The notes under the pieces were generated by a model. It searched no databases, had not been told where the DNA came from, and saw only the letters and a program-made list of their open reading frames with translations. Shown here piece by piece: positions 17,901 through 28,792 of a stretch of 64,000 bases of DNA. Numbering within the stretch: the first letter of the stretch is position 1; each line of letters begins with the position of its first letter. The DNA comes from Actinoplanes sp. L3-i22 (lineage in GTDB: Bacteria > Actinomycetota > Actinomycetes > Mycobacteriales > Micromonosporaceae), in NCBI RefSeq assembly GCF_019704555.1, contig NZ_AP024745.1, positions 11,025,501-11,089,500 of the forward strand. Reading direction: 5' to 3'. The position numbers and the translations under genes are program-made.

Positions 17901-18098
17901 CATCACGTACCGCCCACCGCGGACGGTGCTGCGGTGCCGGACCTCGATGCCACCGCGCAGCTCGGGACGGGCGCTGCCGGGTTTCAGCCGGTCGGCGACG
18001 GCATGCCAGAGGCCGGAGTCAGCGGGACCGGGGTCCGCGCCCGGGGCGCGTCCGGCCAAAGCTTCCCAGACGCTGGTCCGGGTCTCCACGTACGTCAA
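14982..18098 (-). CDS. Multidomain site-2 protease (M50) / cyclic-nucleotide-binding-like / FecR-like membrane protein
   Basis: 1038 residues from a TTG at 18098 (AGAGG 9 nt upstream); GTG 18089 is an alternative. In order: a PqqD-like or winged N-terminal domain (50-135); membrane segments around 185-205 and 215-240 with the zinc motif H235-E-L-G-H239; further segments with SPLLPLDG near 330 giving the third ligand; two regions resembling cNMP-binding domains (about 490-570 and 610-690); a membrane segment (768-786); a FecR-like domain outside (790-930); and a Ser/Thr/Pro-rich tail (945-1038). Site-2 proteases cut within membranes, while M50 proteins with PqqD-like parts also occur near peptide maturation genes. 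Neither substrate nor signal can be assigned. Confidence 0.8.
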   Translation of the reverse strand: MTYVETRTSVWEALAGRAPGADPGPADSGLWHAVADRLKPGSARPELRGGIEVRHRSTVRGGRYVMLRSPEDGGRSCYLRLSPEEYQLALMMDGSCTVARLVAEFARIAGRLAPDQVRRVVADLAGNRMLEDLPRDAFRPLREMSRAPAPKPPIRGRRVLSVPVDAALTGLYNSVGKLLFTRPAVWLGTLLAAVGGVLFVLSWQRGGHALFLSGDSYLLGAISLLLLNVVAMALHELGHALAAKRVGREVPSAGLLLNFGLPTVFVDTSDVWMAGRRARIAVTAAGPATGLALAGLVQVIGLAAPATGGFAFKLAFLFYLHTFFNMSPLLPLDGQYLLMDWLEIPDLRARGLAWISGRLRRRGPRWSVLDREGRLIALYGLLALFWLAAAVALGYRLWTDRVAGLVLGLWYEGVASQLLLAVMVLGLLAPPLYFLAGRFGSGWRRWRRRAAERDQERDMPRRMAALHASDLGGLPEPALQSLAARARWEHPRVGRQLVLAGEEPAAVYVVVEGALHGRRPGDPGGSIRHHAGPGIVVGLAAALTNRTAALDWHAAGGAALLAIPTSTVATVVGPLPGPPPMERAEAEALFADTPALAGLEEDQQLALIAAAHPVDLEPGAPVILHGPTHAVVVESGVIAMPDGVELRRGTLVGPVGDGTPGMVAQTRTPVRLWIIPDASDLPPLIGFEARPGAPMPSLRPGSPHSVRPGAVHPPLAVPPGPPDSDEEFDVDRHFEKRMWVFVSLLLVVVLGGVTLDLSAGPAWAEMPSAKALLTVDEGTATVQTGGVKDKLAVGDRRYLAVGAQVEAPKKGRAWLTFPGGGALRICPGTRLTLDAASVASGRQAAPSGQVSLATGRVLAGTTGTSGAYRPLALTVARSAGDVTNDGKAWFSADLTTVVVSTGTVTAGGVPSEPTGTTLTCGDGVKVTPPTTGTEGGEPTEEPFPSASAEPSGSVAPVPSVSSSSASASASPSPSASTSATPTLTTVPTRTTRPTTNPTTTRPTTTAPTTTAATTAPTTTPPTTTPTTVPTTEATASGQ

Positions 18099-18229
18099 CT
18101 CGCAGGGCCTCTCACTTCGCCGCCGATGGCGCTAGGAGATTAGAAGGTCTCCTGACCAAAACGCGAGCCCCCGACGGCAATATTGCCCGTTCGTCGTGAA
18201 GGTCCTCAATCGCGGCATAGATAGGAATA

Positions 18230-18269
18230 CGGCGGGTGACGTGCCCACCCCTGGTCACGTCACCCGCCG
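18230..18269 (-). terminator. Terminator of the HtrA/two-component operon
   Basis: A perfect 14 bp stem (CGGCGGGTGACGTG / CACGTCACCCGCCG) with a 12-nt loop lies 21 bp past the protease stop. On the minus strand it is followed by TATTCCTATCTAT, a pyrimidine-rich tail. Confidence 0.8.
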
Positions 18270-18290
18270 TAGCGAAAGGAGCTGAAGTCT

Positions 18291-19859
18291 TTACTGGGAC
18301 TCTTGCAGCGTCACGGAGACCTGCTTCTCCGCCCCGTTCCGGGTGAAGGTGATGGTCATCTTCTGCCCGACGGTGCCGGACTGGACCGCGGCCACCAGGT
18401 CGTCCGACTCGCTGATGTCCTTGCCGTCGACCTTGGTGATCACGTCACCCTGCTGGATCCCGGCCTTGCCCGCGGCGCTGCTCGCGGTCACCTGGCTGAC
18501 CAGGGCCCCGCCGTTCTCCGCGGTGGTGACGCTGACGCCGAGCGCCGGGTGGCTGACCTTCTTGCCGGACATCAGGGACTCGGCGACGGTCTTCGCCTTG
18601 TTGCTCGGGATCGCGAAGCCCAGGCCGATGTTGCCGGAGCTGGAGCCGGAGGTGGCGATCGCCGAGTTGATCCCGATCACCTCGCCGTTCACGTTGACCA
18701 GCGCGCCGCCCGAGTTACCCGGGTTGATCGGGGCGTCGGTCTGCAGCAGGCCGGTCATCGTGGTGCTGGTGCCCGACTGCTGTTGCTGCTGCGACTGGCC
18801 GAACGGGTCCGAACCCTGGCCCTGCTGGTCACCCTCGCTGCTGGACTCGATCGTGCGGTCCTTGGCGCTGATGATGCCGGCGGTCACCGAGCCCTCCAGG
18901 CCGAGCGGGCTGCCGAGCGCGAGCACGGTGTCGCCGACCTGCATCTGCGAGCTGTCGCCGAAGGTCGCCGCCTTCAGCCCGGAGACCCCGGTCGCCTTGA
19001 CGACGGCCAGGTCGGTCCGCGGGTCGGTGCCGACGATCGTGGCGGTGGCCTTCTTGCCGTCCGCGAAGATGATGTTGACCGTGTCGCCGGTGGCGGTGGC
19101 CACCACGTGGTTGTTGGTGACGATGTAGCCGTCGGCGCTGAGGACCACGCCGGAGCCCTCACCCGTCTGGGTGGTGATCGAGACGACGCTGTCCTGCACC
19201 GCGGCGGCGATCTGGGCCAGCGACGAGCGGTCCACCACCCGGCTGACCGCGGTGTTGCCGGACTTGACCCCGGCCGTCGAGCTGTCGTCGTGCATCGCCA
19301 GCGCGGTCGCGGCGCCGACCCCGCCGGACAGCAGCGCGATCAGCACCGCCGCCGCGCCGGCCAGGATGAACTTGCGGCCGCGGCCGTTGCGCGGGGGCTC
19401 GTTGCCGCCCGCCTGGGCCCAGACCGGGACGACACCCTCCGGGTTGGTGGTCTGCTGCCAGCCGCCCTCCGGGGTCTGCTGCCAGCCCTGGTACTGCGGC
19501 TGCTGCGGGTACTGCCCGTAGCCGGCCTGCTGACCGTAGTGCGGGTAACCGGAGGCCGGCGTCGCGGAGACCGGCTGCTGATGCGGGTATCCGGAGGCCG
19601 GAGTCGCGGAGACCGGCTGCTGCCACGGGGACTGGGGTGCCTGGGCCGGCTGGGGCGGCTGCGGGGCGGCCGGCGGCTGGGGGGCGTGCTGCGCCCACGG
19701 GTTCTGCTGGGTGGGCGGCACCGGCGGCGCGGGGGCCGCGGACTGGTGAGCGGCGGCCGGCGGCTGTGCCACAGTCGCCTGCTCAGACTCCACCCGCTCC
19801 GTGCTGCTGTGCTCAGCGTCGGCGTCCGCGGGCTGCGGGTTGGACTCGTTCTCGTTCAT
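18291..19859 (-). CDS. HtrA/DegP-type membrane serine protease with PDZ domain (PepD-like)
   Basis: 522 residues. A Gln/Pro/Ala-rich cytoplasmic region (1-160) contains a direct repeat of QPVSATPASGYPH. One membrane segment follows (about 165-185), then a trypsin-like domain with NNHVVA (His), RTDLAVVKA (Asp) and NPGNSGGALVN (Ser), and a C-terminal PDZ domain. It degrades or chaperones misfolded proteins outside the membrane. It follows a histidine kinase and response regulator, the same order as mycobacterial mprA-mprB-pepD, where the protease is a regulon member and feeds back on the kinase. Confidence 0.9.
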   Translation of the reverse strand: MNENESNPQPADADAEHSSTERVESEQATVAQPPAAAHQSAAPAPPVPPTQQNPWAQHAPQPPAAPQPPQPAQAPQSPWQQPVSATPASGYPHQQPVSATPASGYPHYGQQAGYGQYPQQPQYQGWQQTPEGGWQQTTNPEGVVPVWAQAGGNEPPRNGRGRKFILAGAAAVLIALLSGGVGAATALAMHDDSSTAGVKSGNTAVSRVVDRSSLAQIAAAVQDSVVSITTQTGEGSGVVLSADGYIVTNNHVVATATGDTVNIIFADGKKATATIVGTDPRTDLAVVKATGVSGLKAATFGDSSQMQVGDTVLALGSPLGLEGSVTAGIISAKDRTIESSSEGDQQGQGSDPFGQSQQQQQSGTSTTMTGLLQTDAPINPGNSGGALVNVNGEVIGINSAIATSGSSSGNIGLGFAIPSNKAKTVAESLMSGKKVSHPALGVSVTTAENGGALVSQVTASSAAGKAGIQQGDVITKVDGKDISESDDLVAAVQSGTVGQKMTITFTRNGAEKQVSVTLQESQ

Positions 19860-19898
19860 GTTCCCTACTCTGCCCCGTGCGACTCGTACCGAACTGTG

Positions 19899-21455
19899 CT
19901 AGTCCTGGATGTTTTCTGTGAACCCTTTATCCACATTTATGGTCGGCAGCGTAACCCGGAACGTGGCGCCCTTGCCGGGCTCGCTGAGCACGTCCACGGT
20001 GCCGTTGTGGGACCGCACGATGGCGGCCACGATGGCCAGCCCGAGGCCGGTCCCGGTGGCCTCCCGATCGGTGTTCCGGGTCCGCGCGCCGTCCGCGCGG
20101 TAGAACCGCTCGAAGACCCGGGCCCGCTGCTCCTCGCCGAGGCCGGGGCCGGTGTCCGACACCTCGACCACGGCCCGATCCTCGCCCTCGGCGTGTATCC
20201 GCAGCGTCACCGTGGCCTCGGCCGGGGTGTGCACCAGCGCGTTCATCATCAGGTTGCCGATCACCTGGCGCAGGCGGGCGTCGTCCCCGTACGCCACCAG
20301 GCGCTCCGGCTCGTCCCGTACGTCCAGCTCGATCGTCCGGTCCGGCGCGGTCGCCCGCGCGGCCTGCACCGCGTCCATCGCCAGCACCGGCAGCTCCACC
20401 GGCGCCAGGTTCAGCGGGCGCTCCCGGTCCAGTCGGGCGAGCAGCAGCAGGTCCTCGACGAGCAGGCCCATCCGGGCGGCCTCGTCCTCGATCCGCCGGA
20501 CCAGCCGGGCCACCGCGTCCGGGTCGGACACCGCGCCCTGCCGGTAGAGCTCGGCGAAACCGCGGATGGTGGTCAGCGGGGTACGCAGCTCGTGCGAGGC
20601 GTCCGCGACGAACTGCCGCATCTTCTCCTCCGAGCGCACCGCCCGCCCCTCGGACAGCTGCGCGGACTCGGCGGCGGCCTTGGCGTGCTGCTCGGAGGCG
20701 GCCCGGGCGTGGAAGGACATCTCGATCTGGGCGAGCATCGAGTTCAGCGCGGTGGAGAGCCGGCCCAGCTCGGTGGTCGGCTCGCCACCGTCCACCTCGG
20801 GGTCGGGGACCCGCTGGCTGTAGTCGCCGGCGGCGATCCGGCCGGCCGTGCGCTCGATCTGGAGCAGCGGGACCAGGCTCTGCCGGACCAGGGCGGCGCC
20901 GACGATCGCGAGCGCCAGCAGGACGCCGACCCCGACCAGCACGTCCACCCAGATCAGCCGGGCGATGACCGCGTCCACCCCGGTCATCCGCTGGACGACG
21001 TAGACCACCGAGCCGGTGTCGGTCACCTCGGCCAGGATCCGCCACATGTACTTGCCGTTGATCGAACGCACCGTGTACGTCTTGCCGTCGTGCGCCTGGA
21101 CCGCGGCGACGCCCTTCAGCACCGGCGGGAGATCCTGCTCCGAGACGTGCAGGCCCTTGGCCGCCCGGCCGGTTCCGCTGACCGAGGCGGCCGCGATCAT
21201 CCAGTCCATCGGCATGTACACCTGGAACTGGGCGTCCGCTATCTCGCCGAGGTCGTTGTAGACGTCGTGCAGCTGCCCGTCCATCCGGCTGATCATGTAC
21301 GTGTGCAGCGCGATCGTGCTGGCCGAACTGATCAGGGTGAGCGCGGCGAAGACCAGCACCAGCACCGACGCGACCAGTTTGGTGCGGAGGGAGACCTTGC
21401 GCAGATTCGTCTGCTGCGGGAGCGCGAAGCGGACCCGCTCGGTGATTGCCATCAA
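19899..21455 (-). CDS. Sensor histidine kinase, MprB-like
   Basis: 518 residues. Two membrane segments (about 26-50 and 168-190) bracket an extracytoplasmic sensor region. HAMP (190-245), HisKA with the phospho-accepting His in ASHELRTPLT, and an HATPase domain with DTGPGLG and TGLGLAI follow. It autophosphorylates on His and passes phosphate to the response regulator encoded just upstream (6 bp gap). Gene order with an HtrA protease suggests envelope-stress sensing. Confidence 0.9.
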   Translation of the reverse strand: MMAITERVRFALPQQTNLRKVSLRTKLVASVLVLVFAALTLISSASTIALHTYMISRMDGQLHDVYNDLGEIADAQFQVYMPMDWMIAAASVSGTGRAAKGLHVSEQDLPPVLKGVAAVQAHDGKTYTVRSINGKYMWRILAEVTDTGSVVYVVQRMTGVDAVIARLIWVDVLVGVGVLLALAIVGAALVRQSLVPLLQIERTAGRIAAGDYSQRVPDPEVDGGEPTTELGRLSTALNSMLAQIEMSFHARAASEQHAKAAAESAQLSEGRAVRSEEKMRQFVADASHELRTPLTTIRGFAELYRQGAVSDPDAVARLVRRIEDEAARMGLLVEDLLLLARLDRERPLNLAPVELPVLAMDAVQAARATAPDRTIELDVRDEPERLVAYGDDARLRQVIGNLMMNALVHTPAEATVTLRIHAEGEDRAVVEVSDTGPGLGEEQRARVFERFYRADGARTRNTDREATGTGLGLAIVAAIVRSHNGTVDVLSEPGKGATFRVTLPTINVDKGFTENIQD

Positions 21456-21461
21456 GACGAC

Positions 21462-22175
21462 CTAGACAGCTGGTTTGCGCAGCACGTACCCGACCCCGCG
21501 GAGGGTGTGGATCAGCCGCGGCTGCACGTTGTCCACTTTCCGTCGCAGGTACGAGATGTACGACTCGACGATGTTGTCGTCACCGCGGAAGTCGTACTTC
21601 CACACGTGGTCGAGGATCTGCGCCTTGGAGAGCACCCGGTTGGCGTTCAGCATCAGGTACCGCAACAGCTTGAACTCGGTCGGCGACAGCTGCACCCGGG
21701 TGCCGGCGCGGTACACCTCATGGGTCTCCTCGTCGAGCTCCAGATCCGCGAAGACCAGCCGGGACGGCTGCTCCTCCCCGGCCGAGGTGCGCCGCAGGAC
21801 CGCCCGGATCCGGGCGGTGAGCTCCTCCAGGCTGAACGGCTTGGTGACGTAGTCGTCGCCGCCCAGGGTCAGCCCGCGGATCTTGTCGTCGGTGCCGTCC
21901 CGGGCGGTGAGGAAGACCACCGGGGTGCGTTGCCCGCCCTCGCGCATCAGCCGGATCACCTCGAACCCGTCGAGGTCGGGGAGCATCACGTCGAGCACGA
22001 CCAGGTCGGGCGCGGCACTGCGGGCCGCGCTGACCGCGGCGCTGCCGCTGGTCGCGGTGGTGACGTCGAACCCGGCGAAGCGCAGGCTGGCGGAGAGCAA
22101 CTCGAGGATGTTCGCGTCGTCCTCGACGACGAGCAACTTCGCCTCACTCTGCTTGGGCTGGGTCTGAGCGGCCAT
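21462..22175 (-). CDS. OmpR/PhoB family response regulator, MprA-like
   Basis: 237 residues. The receiver domain (about 13-125) has acidic pocket residues in VVEDD, phospho-acceptor Asp62 in LDVMLPD, and conserved Thr and Lys (LTARD, KPF). The C-terminal winged helix (about 140-235) contains LSPTEFKLLRYL. It is the first gene of the regulator-kinase-protease operon. The 69 bp before it separates it from olsA, which reads the same way and ends upstream. Confidence 0.92.
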   Translation of the reverse strand: MAAQTQPKQSEAKLLVVEDDANILELLSASLRFAGFDVTTATSGSAAVSAARSAAPDLVVLDVMLPDLDGFEVIRLMREGGQRTPVVFLTARDGTDDKIRGLTLGGDDYVTKPFSLEELTARIRAVLRRTSAGEEQPSRLVFADLELDEETHEVYRAGTRVQLSPTEFKLLRYLMLNANRVLSKAQILDHVWKYDFRGDDNIVESYISYLRRKVDNVQPRLIHTLRGVGYVLRKPAV

Positions 22176-22244
22176 GCGGCCATTCTTTCCCCGGCCCCTG
22201 CGCCCTCGCTGCAGGCTTGCTGAAAATTATCTGTGAGGAGTACG

Positions 22245-23021
22245 TCAGGCGGCCAATCGGTACCCGTGCCCGGCCATGCTCCGCTCGGCGGCGCGGGCCA
22301 GCGCCTTCCGGTCGGCGCCCGGCATCGGCCGCAGCGCCGGCGCGGTGATCACGGTGATCGTGGTCCGGCGTACCCGGGCCACCCGCAACAGCGAGGCCAC
22401 CAACGTGTCGTCGCCGATGAACGACGCCTCGGTGGTGTCATAGATGATCGAGGTAGGCACCACCGGGGCGCCGGAGTCGATCGCGGCCTGGAACAGCGCC
22501 GGACGGAACCGCCCGTGCTCGCCGCCGCAGAACGTGGTGCCCTCCGGGAAGGCCGCGACCGACCGGCCGGACCGCAGCGCGTCGGCCACCTCGCGGACCG
22601 TCACCGGCAGCTCCCGCGGCCGGCTCCGGTCGATGAAGATCGTGCCACTGCGCCCGGCCGTGCCGCCGATCCCGGGCCAGCCCTTGACGTCGTGCTTGGC
22701 CACCAGGCTCACCGGCGAGACCGCGATCAGCGCCAGGATGTCCATCCAGGAGATGTGGTTCGCGACCAGCAGGCTGCCCGGGCGCGGCACCGGGCCGCGC
22801 AGGACCAGCTTCACCCCGAGCGCCGACAGCAGGCCCCGGGCCATCCCCCGGACCGCGCGGCCGTGCAGCAGCGCCACGGCCAGCGAGCCGACCAGCATCA
22901 CCAGGGCCATCCCGGCCAGCCGCAGCCCGGCGGTCCACGCCGAGGCCCGCGGCCCGCCACCCGGCCGGCAGCGGTCCCCGCAGGTGGAGGCGGGCTGCCA
23001 GAGCGTGCTCATCGTGGTCAT
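22245..23021 (-). CDS. olsA: 1-acyl-glycerol-3-phosphate type acyltransferase, probable OlsA
   Basis: 258 residues. One membrane segment (about 33-52) precedes a PlsC domain with NHISWMD (H-x4-D) and FPEGTTF. Its ATG overlaps the stop of the gene upstream (ATGA), which encodes an OlsB-like N-acyltransferase. In known ornithine-lipid pathways OlsB makes lyso-ornithine lipid and OlsA adds the second acyl chain, so the pair suggests ornithine-lipid synthesis. A general lysophosphatidate acyltransferase role remains possible. Confidence 0.8.
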   Translation of the reverse strand: MTTMSTLWQPASTCGDRCRPGGGPRASAWTAGLRLAGMALVMLVGSLAVALLHGRAVRGMARGLLSALGVKLVLRGPVPRPGSLLVANHISWMDILALIAVSPVSLVAKHDVKGWPGIGGTAGRSGTIFIDRSRPRELPVTVREVADALRSGRSVAAFPEGTTFCGGEHGRFRPALFQAAIDSGAPVVPTSIIYDTTEASFIGDDTLVASLLRVARVRRTTITVITAPALRPMPGADRKALARAAERSMAGHGYRLAA

Positions 23022-23779
23022 CGCGACGCGCCCAGGAAGTGCCGCCGGTACCGCGGGTCAAGCCGGTCCAGCGAGAACAGCACGTAGAAGTCGACGCAGT
23101 CGAAGGCCGGGTCGAAGGCCGGCTCGCCGCAGATCCAGCTGCCCAGTCGCAGGTAGCCCTTGAGCAGCGGCGGCACCGCCACCTTCGGGTCCGGGACCAG
23201 GCCCGCCGGGGGCGTCCACGGGTTGCGCGGGATGACCCGGAGCGCCGGCGGCGCCAGGTGCTTGCCGTTGATCCGCTCCCGGACCCCGGCCGCGACGACG
23301 CCGCCGTCGGCCAGCGGCACCGAGGCGCAGCCGCCGAGCCAGCGCAGGTTGTTCAGATGCAGGTAGCGGGCGATGCCACTCCACATCAGATTCATCACCG
23401 CGCCGGTCCGGTGATCCGGATGCACGCAGGAGCGGCCGATCTCCACCAGCTGGTCGCGCAGCGGGCGGAGGGCGCTCATGTCGAACTCGTCGTCGGCGTA
23501 GCGCCGGCCGGCCCGCTCGGCGGCGCGCGGCGGCATCATCCGATAGGTACCGACCACGTCACCGGTCGCATCGTCGCGCACGATCAGGTGGTCGCAGAAC
23601 TCGTCGAACTCGTCCACGTCGTGGCCGTCGACCGCGGTCGTGAGGGTCGCTCCGAGCTCGCCGGCGAAAACGTCGTGGCGCAGTCGCTGGGCGGCCTTCA
23701 CCTGTGCCGCGTCGTCCGCGATGAGAAGCGTGTAGCCGCTGGTCCCGGTGGGTGCGGCGGCTGTCATCAGAACTGCCAT
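23018..23779 (-). CDS. olsB: Ornithine-acyl-ACP N-acyltransferase, probable OlsB
   Basis: 253 residues from ATG 23779. It has a GNAT/acyl-homoserine-lactone-synthase-like fold with VFAGELGA, DEFCDHLIVRD, GTYRMMPP and SCVHPDHRTGAVMNLMW, typical of OlsB/PEP-CTERM-type N-acyltransferases. It transfers a 3-hydroxyacyl chain from ACP to the alpha-amino group of ornithine. Translationally coupled to olsA. Longer in-frame extensions upstream have no ribosome-binding site. Assigned from family pattern and operon context. Confidence 0.78.
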   Translation of the reverse strand: MAVLMTAAAPTGTSGYTLLIADDAAQVKAAQRLRHDVFAGELGATLTTAVDGHDVDEFDEFCDHLIVRDDATGDVVGTYRMMPPRAAERAGRRYADDEFDMSALRPLRDQLVEIGRSCVHPDHRTGAVMNLMWSGIARYLHLNNLRWLGGCASVPLADGGVVAAGVRERINGKHLAPPALRVIPRNPWTPPAGLVPDPKVAVPPLLKGYLRLGSWICGEPAFDPAFDCVDFYVLFSLDRLDPRYRRHFLGASR

Positions 23780-23845
23780 GTGATCTGTGTAAGGGTGACA
23801 ACTGCCGATGGAGTGTCGCGTCAGGTGGCGATGCGTGTCCGGTAA

Positions 23846-24514
23846 ATGAACGGCTTGTGCGATCGTCGGAGGATGCGTATCCCGGCACGCTTCAACGGCC
23901 CGCCCGGCACCGGAAACGGCGGGTGGTGCGCGGGCACTTTCGCCGTCGCCACCGGGGCCACCCAGGTGACCTTGCGCCTGCCGCCACCCCTGGAGACCGA
24001 GATCAAGATCAAGGACGATTCGGCGTACGCCGGTGACCGCCTGATCGCCACCACGGGCGAGGGCGACGCCGGCCCGGGCGTCGAGCCGGTCTCCTGGGAC
24101 ACCGCGGTGGCCACCTCCCGGGACTATCCCGGCTTCCGCGCCCACCCGTTCCCGACCTGCTTCGTGTGCGGTCCGGAGCGGGCCGAGGGCGACGGGCTGC
24201 GGATCTTCCCGGGGCGCCTTCCGGACGGCCGTACCGCCGCGCCCTGGTCTGTTCCGGACGAGGTGAGCGTGCCGCTGCTCTGGGCGGCGCTGGACTGCCC
24301 GGGCGGCTGGGCCGCGATCCGCGAGGACAGCGCCTACGTCCTGGGCCGGATCGCGGTCGCGGTGGCCGAGCTGCCGGAGCCGGGCGCACGCTGCGTGATC
24401 ACCGGCACGGTGGCCGAGTCGGCCGGGCGGAAGGCGCTCGTCGATTCCGCGGTGCACGGCCCGGACGGGCGCCGCCTGGCCGTCGCCCGAGCCACCTGGA
24501 TCAAGGTCAGTTGA
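23846..24514 (+). CDS. Conserved hypothetical protein, hotdog-like
   Basis: 222 residues from ATG 23846; ATG 23873 would give 213 residues but has its GGAGG directly abutting it. The sequence begins with a gly-rich FNGPPGTGNGG and has HPFPTCFVCGPER in the middle, then CPGGWAAI. This arrangement is found in actinobacterial hotdog-fold (acyl-CoA thioesterase-like) proteins of unknown role. No catalytic residue can be named with confidence. It is divergent from olsB and stands alone. Confidence 0.6.
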   Translation: MNGLCDRRRMRIPARFNGPPGTGNGGWCAGTFAVATGATQVTLRLPPPLETEIKIKDDSAYAGDRLIATTGEGDAGPGVEPVSWDTAVATSRDYPGFRAHPFPTCFVCGPERAEGDGLRIFPGRLPDGRTAAPWSVPDEVSVPLLWAALDCPGGWAAIREDSAYVLGRIAVAVAELPEPGARCVITGTVAESAGRKALVDSAVHGPDGRRLAVARATWIKVS

Positions 24515-24711
24515 GATCACTGTCGCCCAATCCCACCCGCCCGGCCCCGCACACCCCAGCCCGGGGTCACGATCACGCGCGATCAAAGTCTGCAAGTCCT
24601 GGTTGGTCACAGACCGGACGTCCGGGCGGGGCGCGCTCATGCACGGCGTAGCCTGGTACCGGATCCTAGCCCGTCGCGCGTGACGAGTCGGGCCTGGGCC
24701 GGAGTAGTCAC

Positions 24712-28446
<3,735 letters not shown>

Positions 28447-28460
28447 CGTTCTGAACTGAT

Positions 28461-28494
28461 GGGGGCGCTCCGCCGCGGCGGGGCGCCCCCTTTT
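28461..28494 (+). terminator. Intrinsic terminator of kgd
   Basis: GGGGGCGC and GCGCCCCC close an inner CCGCCG/CGGCGG helix and are followed by TTTT. It lies 14 bp past the kgd stop and 12 bp before the DUF6104 start. Confidence 0.85.
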
Positions 28495-28505
28495 ACGATT
28501 CCGGC

Positions 28506-28682
28506 ATGTACTTCACCGATCGGGGCATCGAGGAGCTGGCTCAGCGGCGCGGCGAGGAGACCGTGACGCTCGAGTGGCTCGCCGAGCAGCTGCGCACGTT
28601 CGTCGACATGAACCCGGAGTTCGAGACCCCGATCGAGCGTCTCGCCACCTGGCTCGCGCGCGACGACGAGGACGAGGAATAA
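28506..28682 (+). CDS. DUF6104 family small protein
   Basis: 58 residues, ATG 28506 to TAA. The N-terminus MYFTDRGIEELAQRRG and the acidic end RDDEDEE match the actinobacterial DUF6104 family, normally encoded right after kgd as here. No membrane segment; predicted helical. The function is unknown, and the constant linkage hints at a role near 2-oxoglutarate dehydrogenase. The kgd terminator lies between them, so it probably has its own promoter or is read through. Confidence 0.82.
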   Translation: MYFTDRGIEELAQRRGEETVTLEWLAEQLRTFVDMNPEFETPIERLATWLARDDEDEE

Positions 28683-28792
28683 CCCCGAGACCCCGATTTG
28701 GTACGGCGTGAGCACCCGCCCGGGCCCAACGGTTGTCCACCGGCGGGACCTTCGGCCCGGCGGCCCGGACGCCCGGCCGGTAGGTTGAGGGC

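Noticed and set aside
19922..19935. TTATCCACA in the kinase gene 3' end as a DnaA box
   Set aside because: Single weaker box within coding sequence; expected by chance in a sequence of this length.
18303..22223. A 1306-codon open frame opposite the htrA/kinase/regulator operon
   Set aside because: Same shadow effect; three well-conserved genes occupy the other strand.
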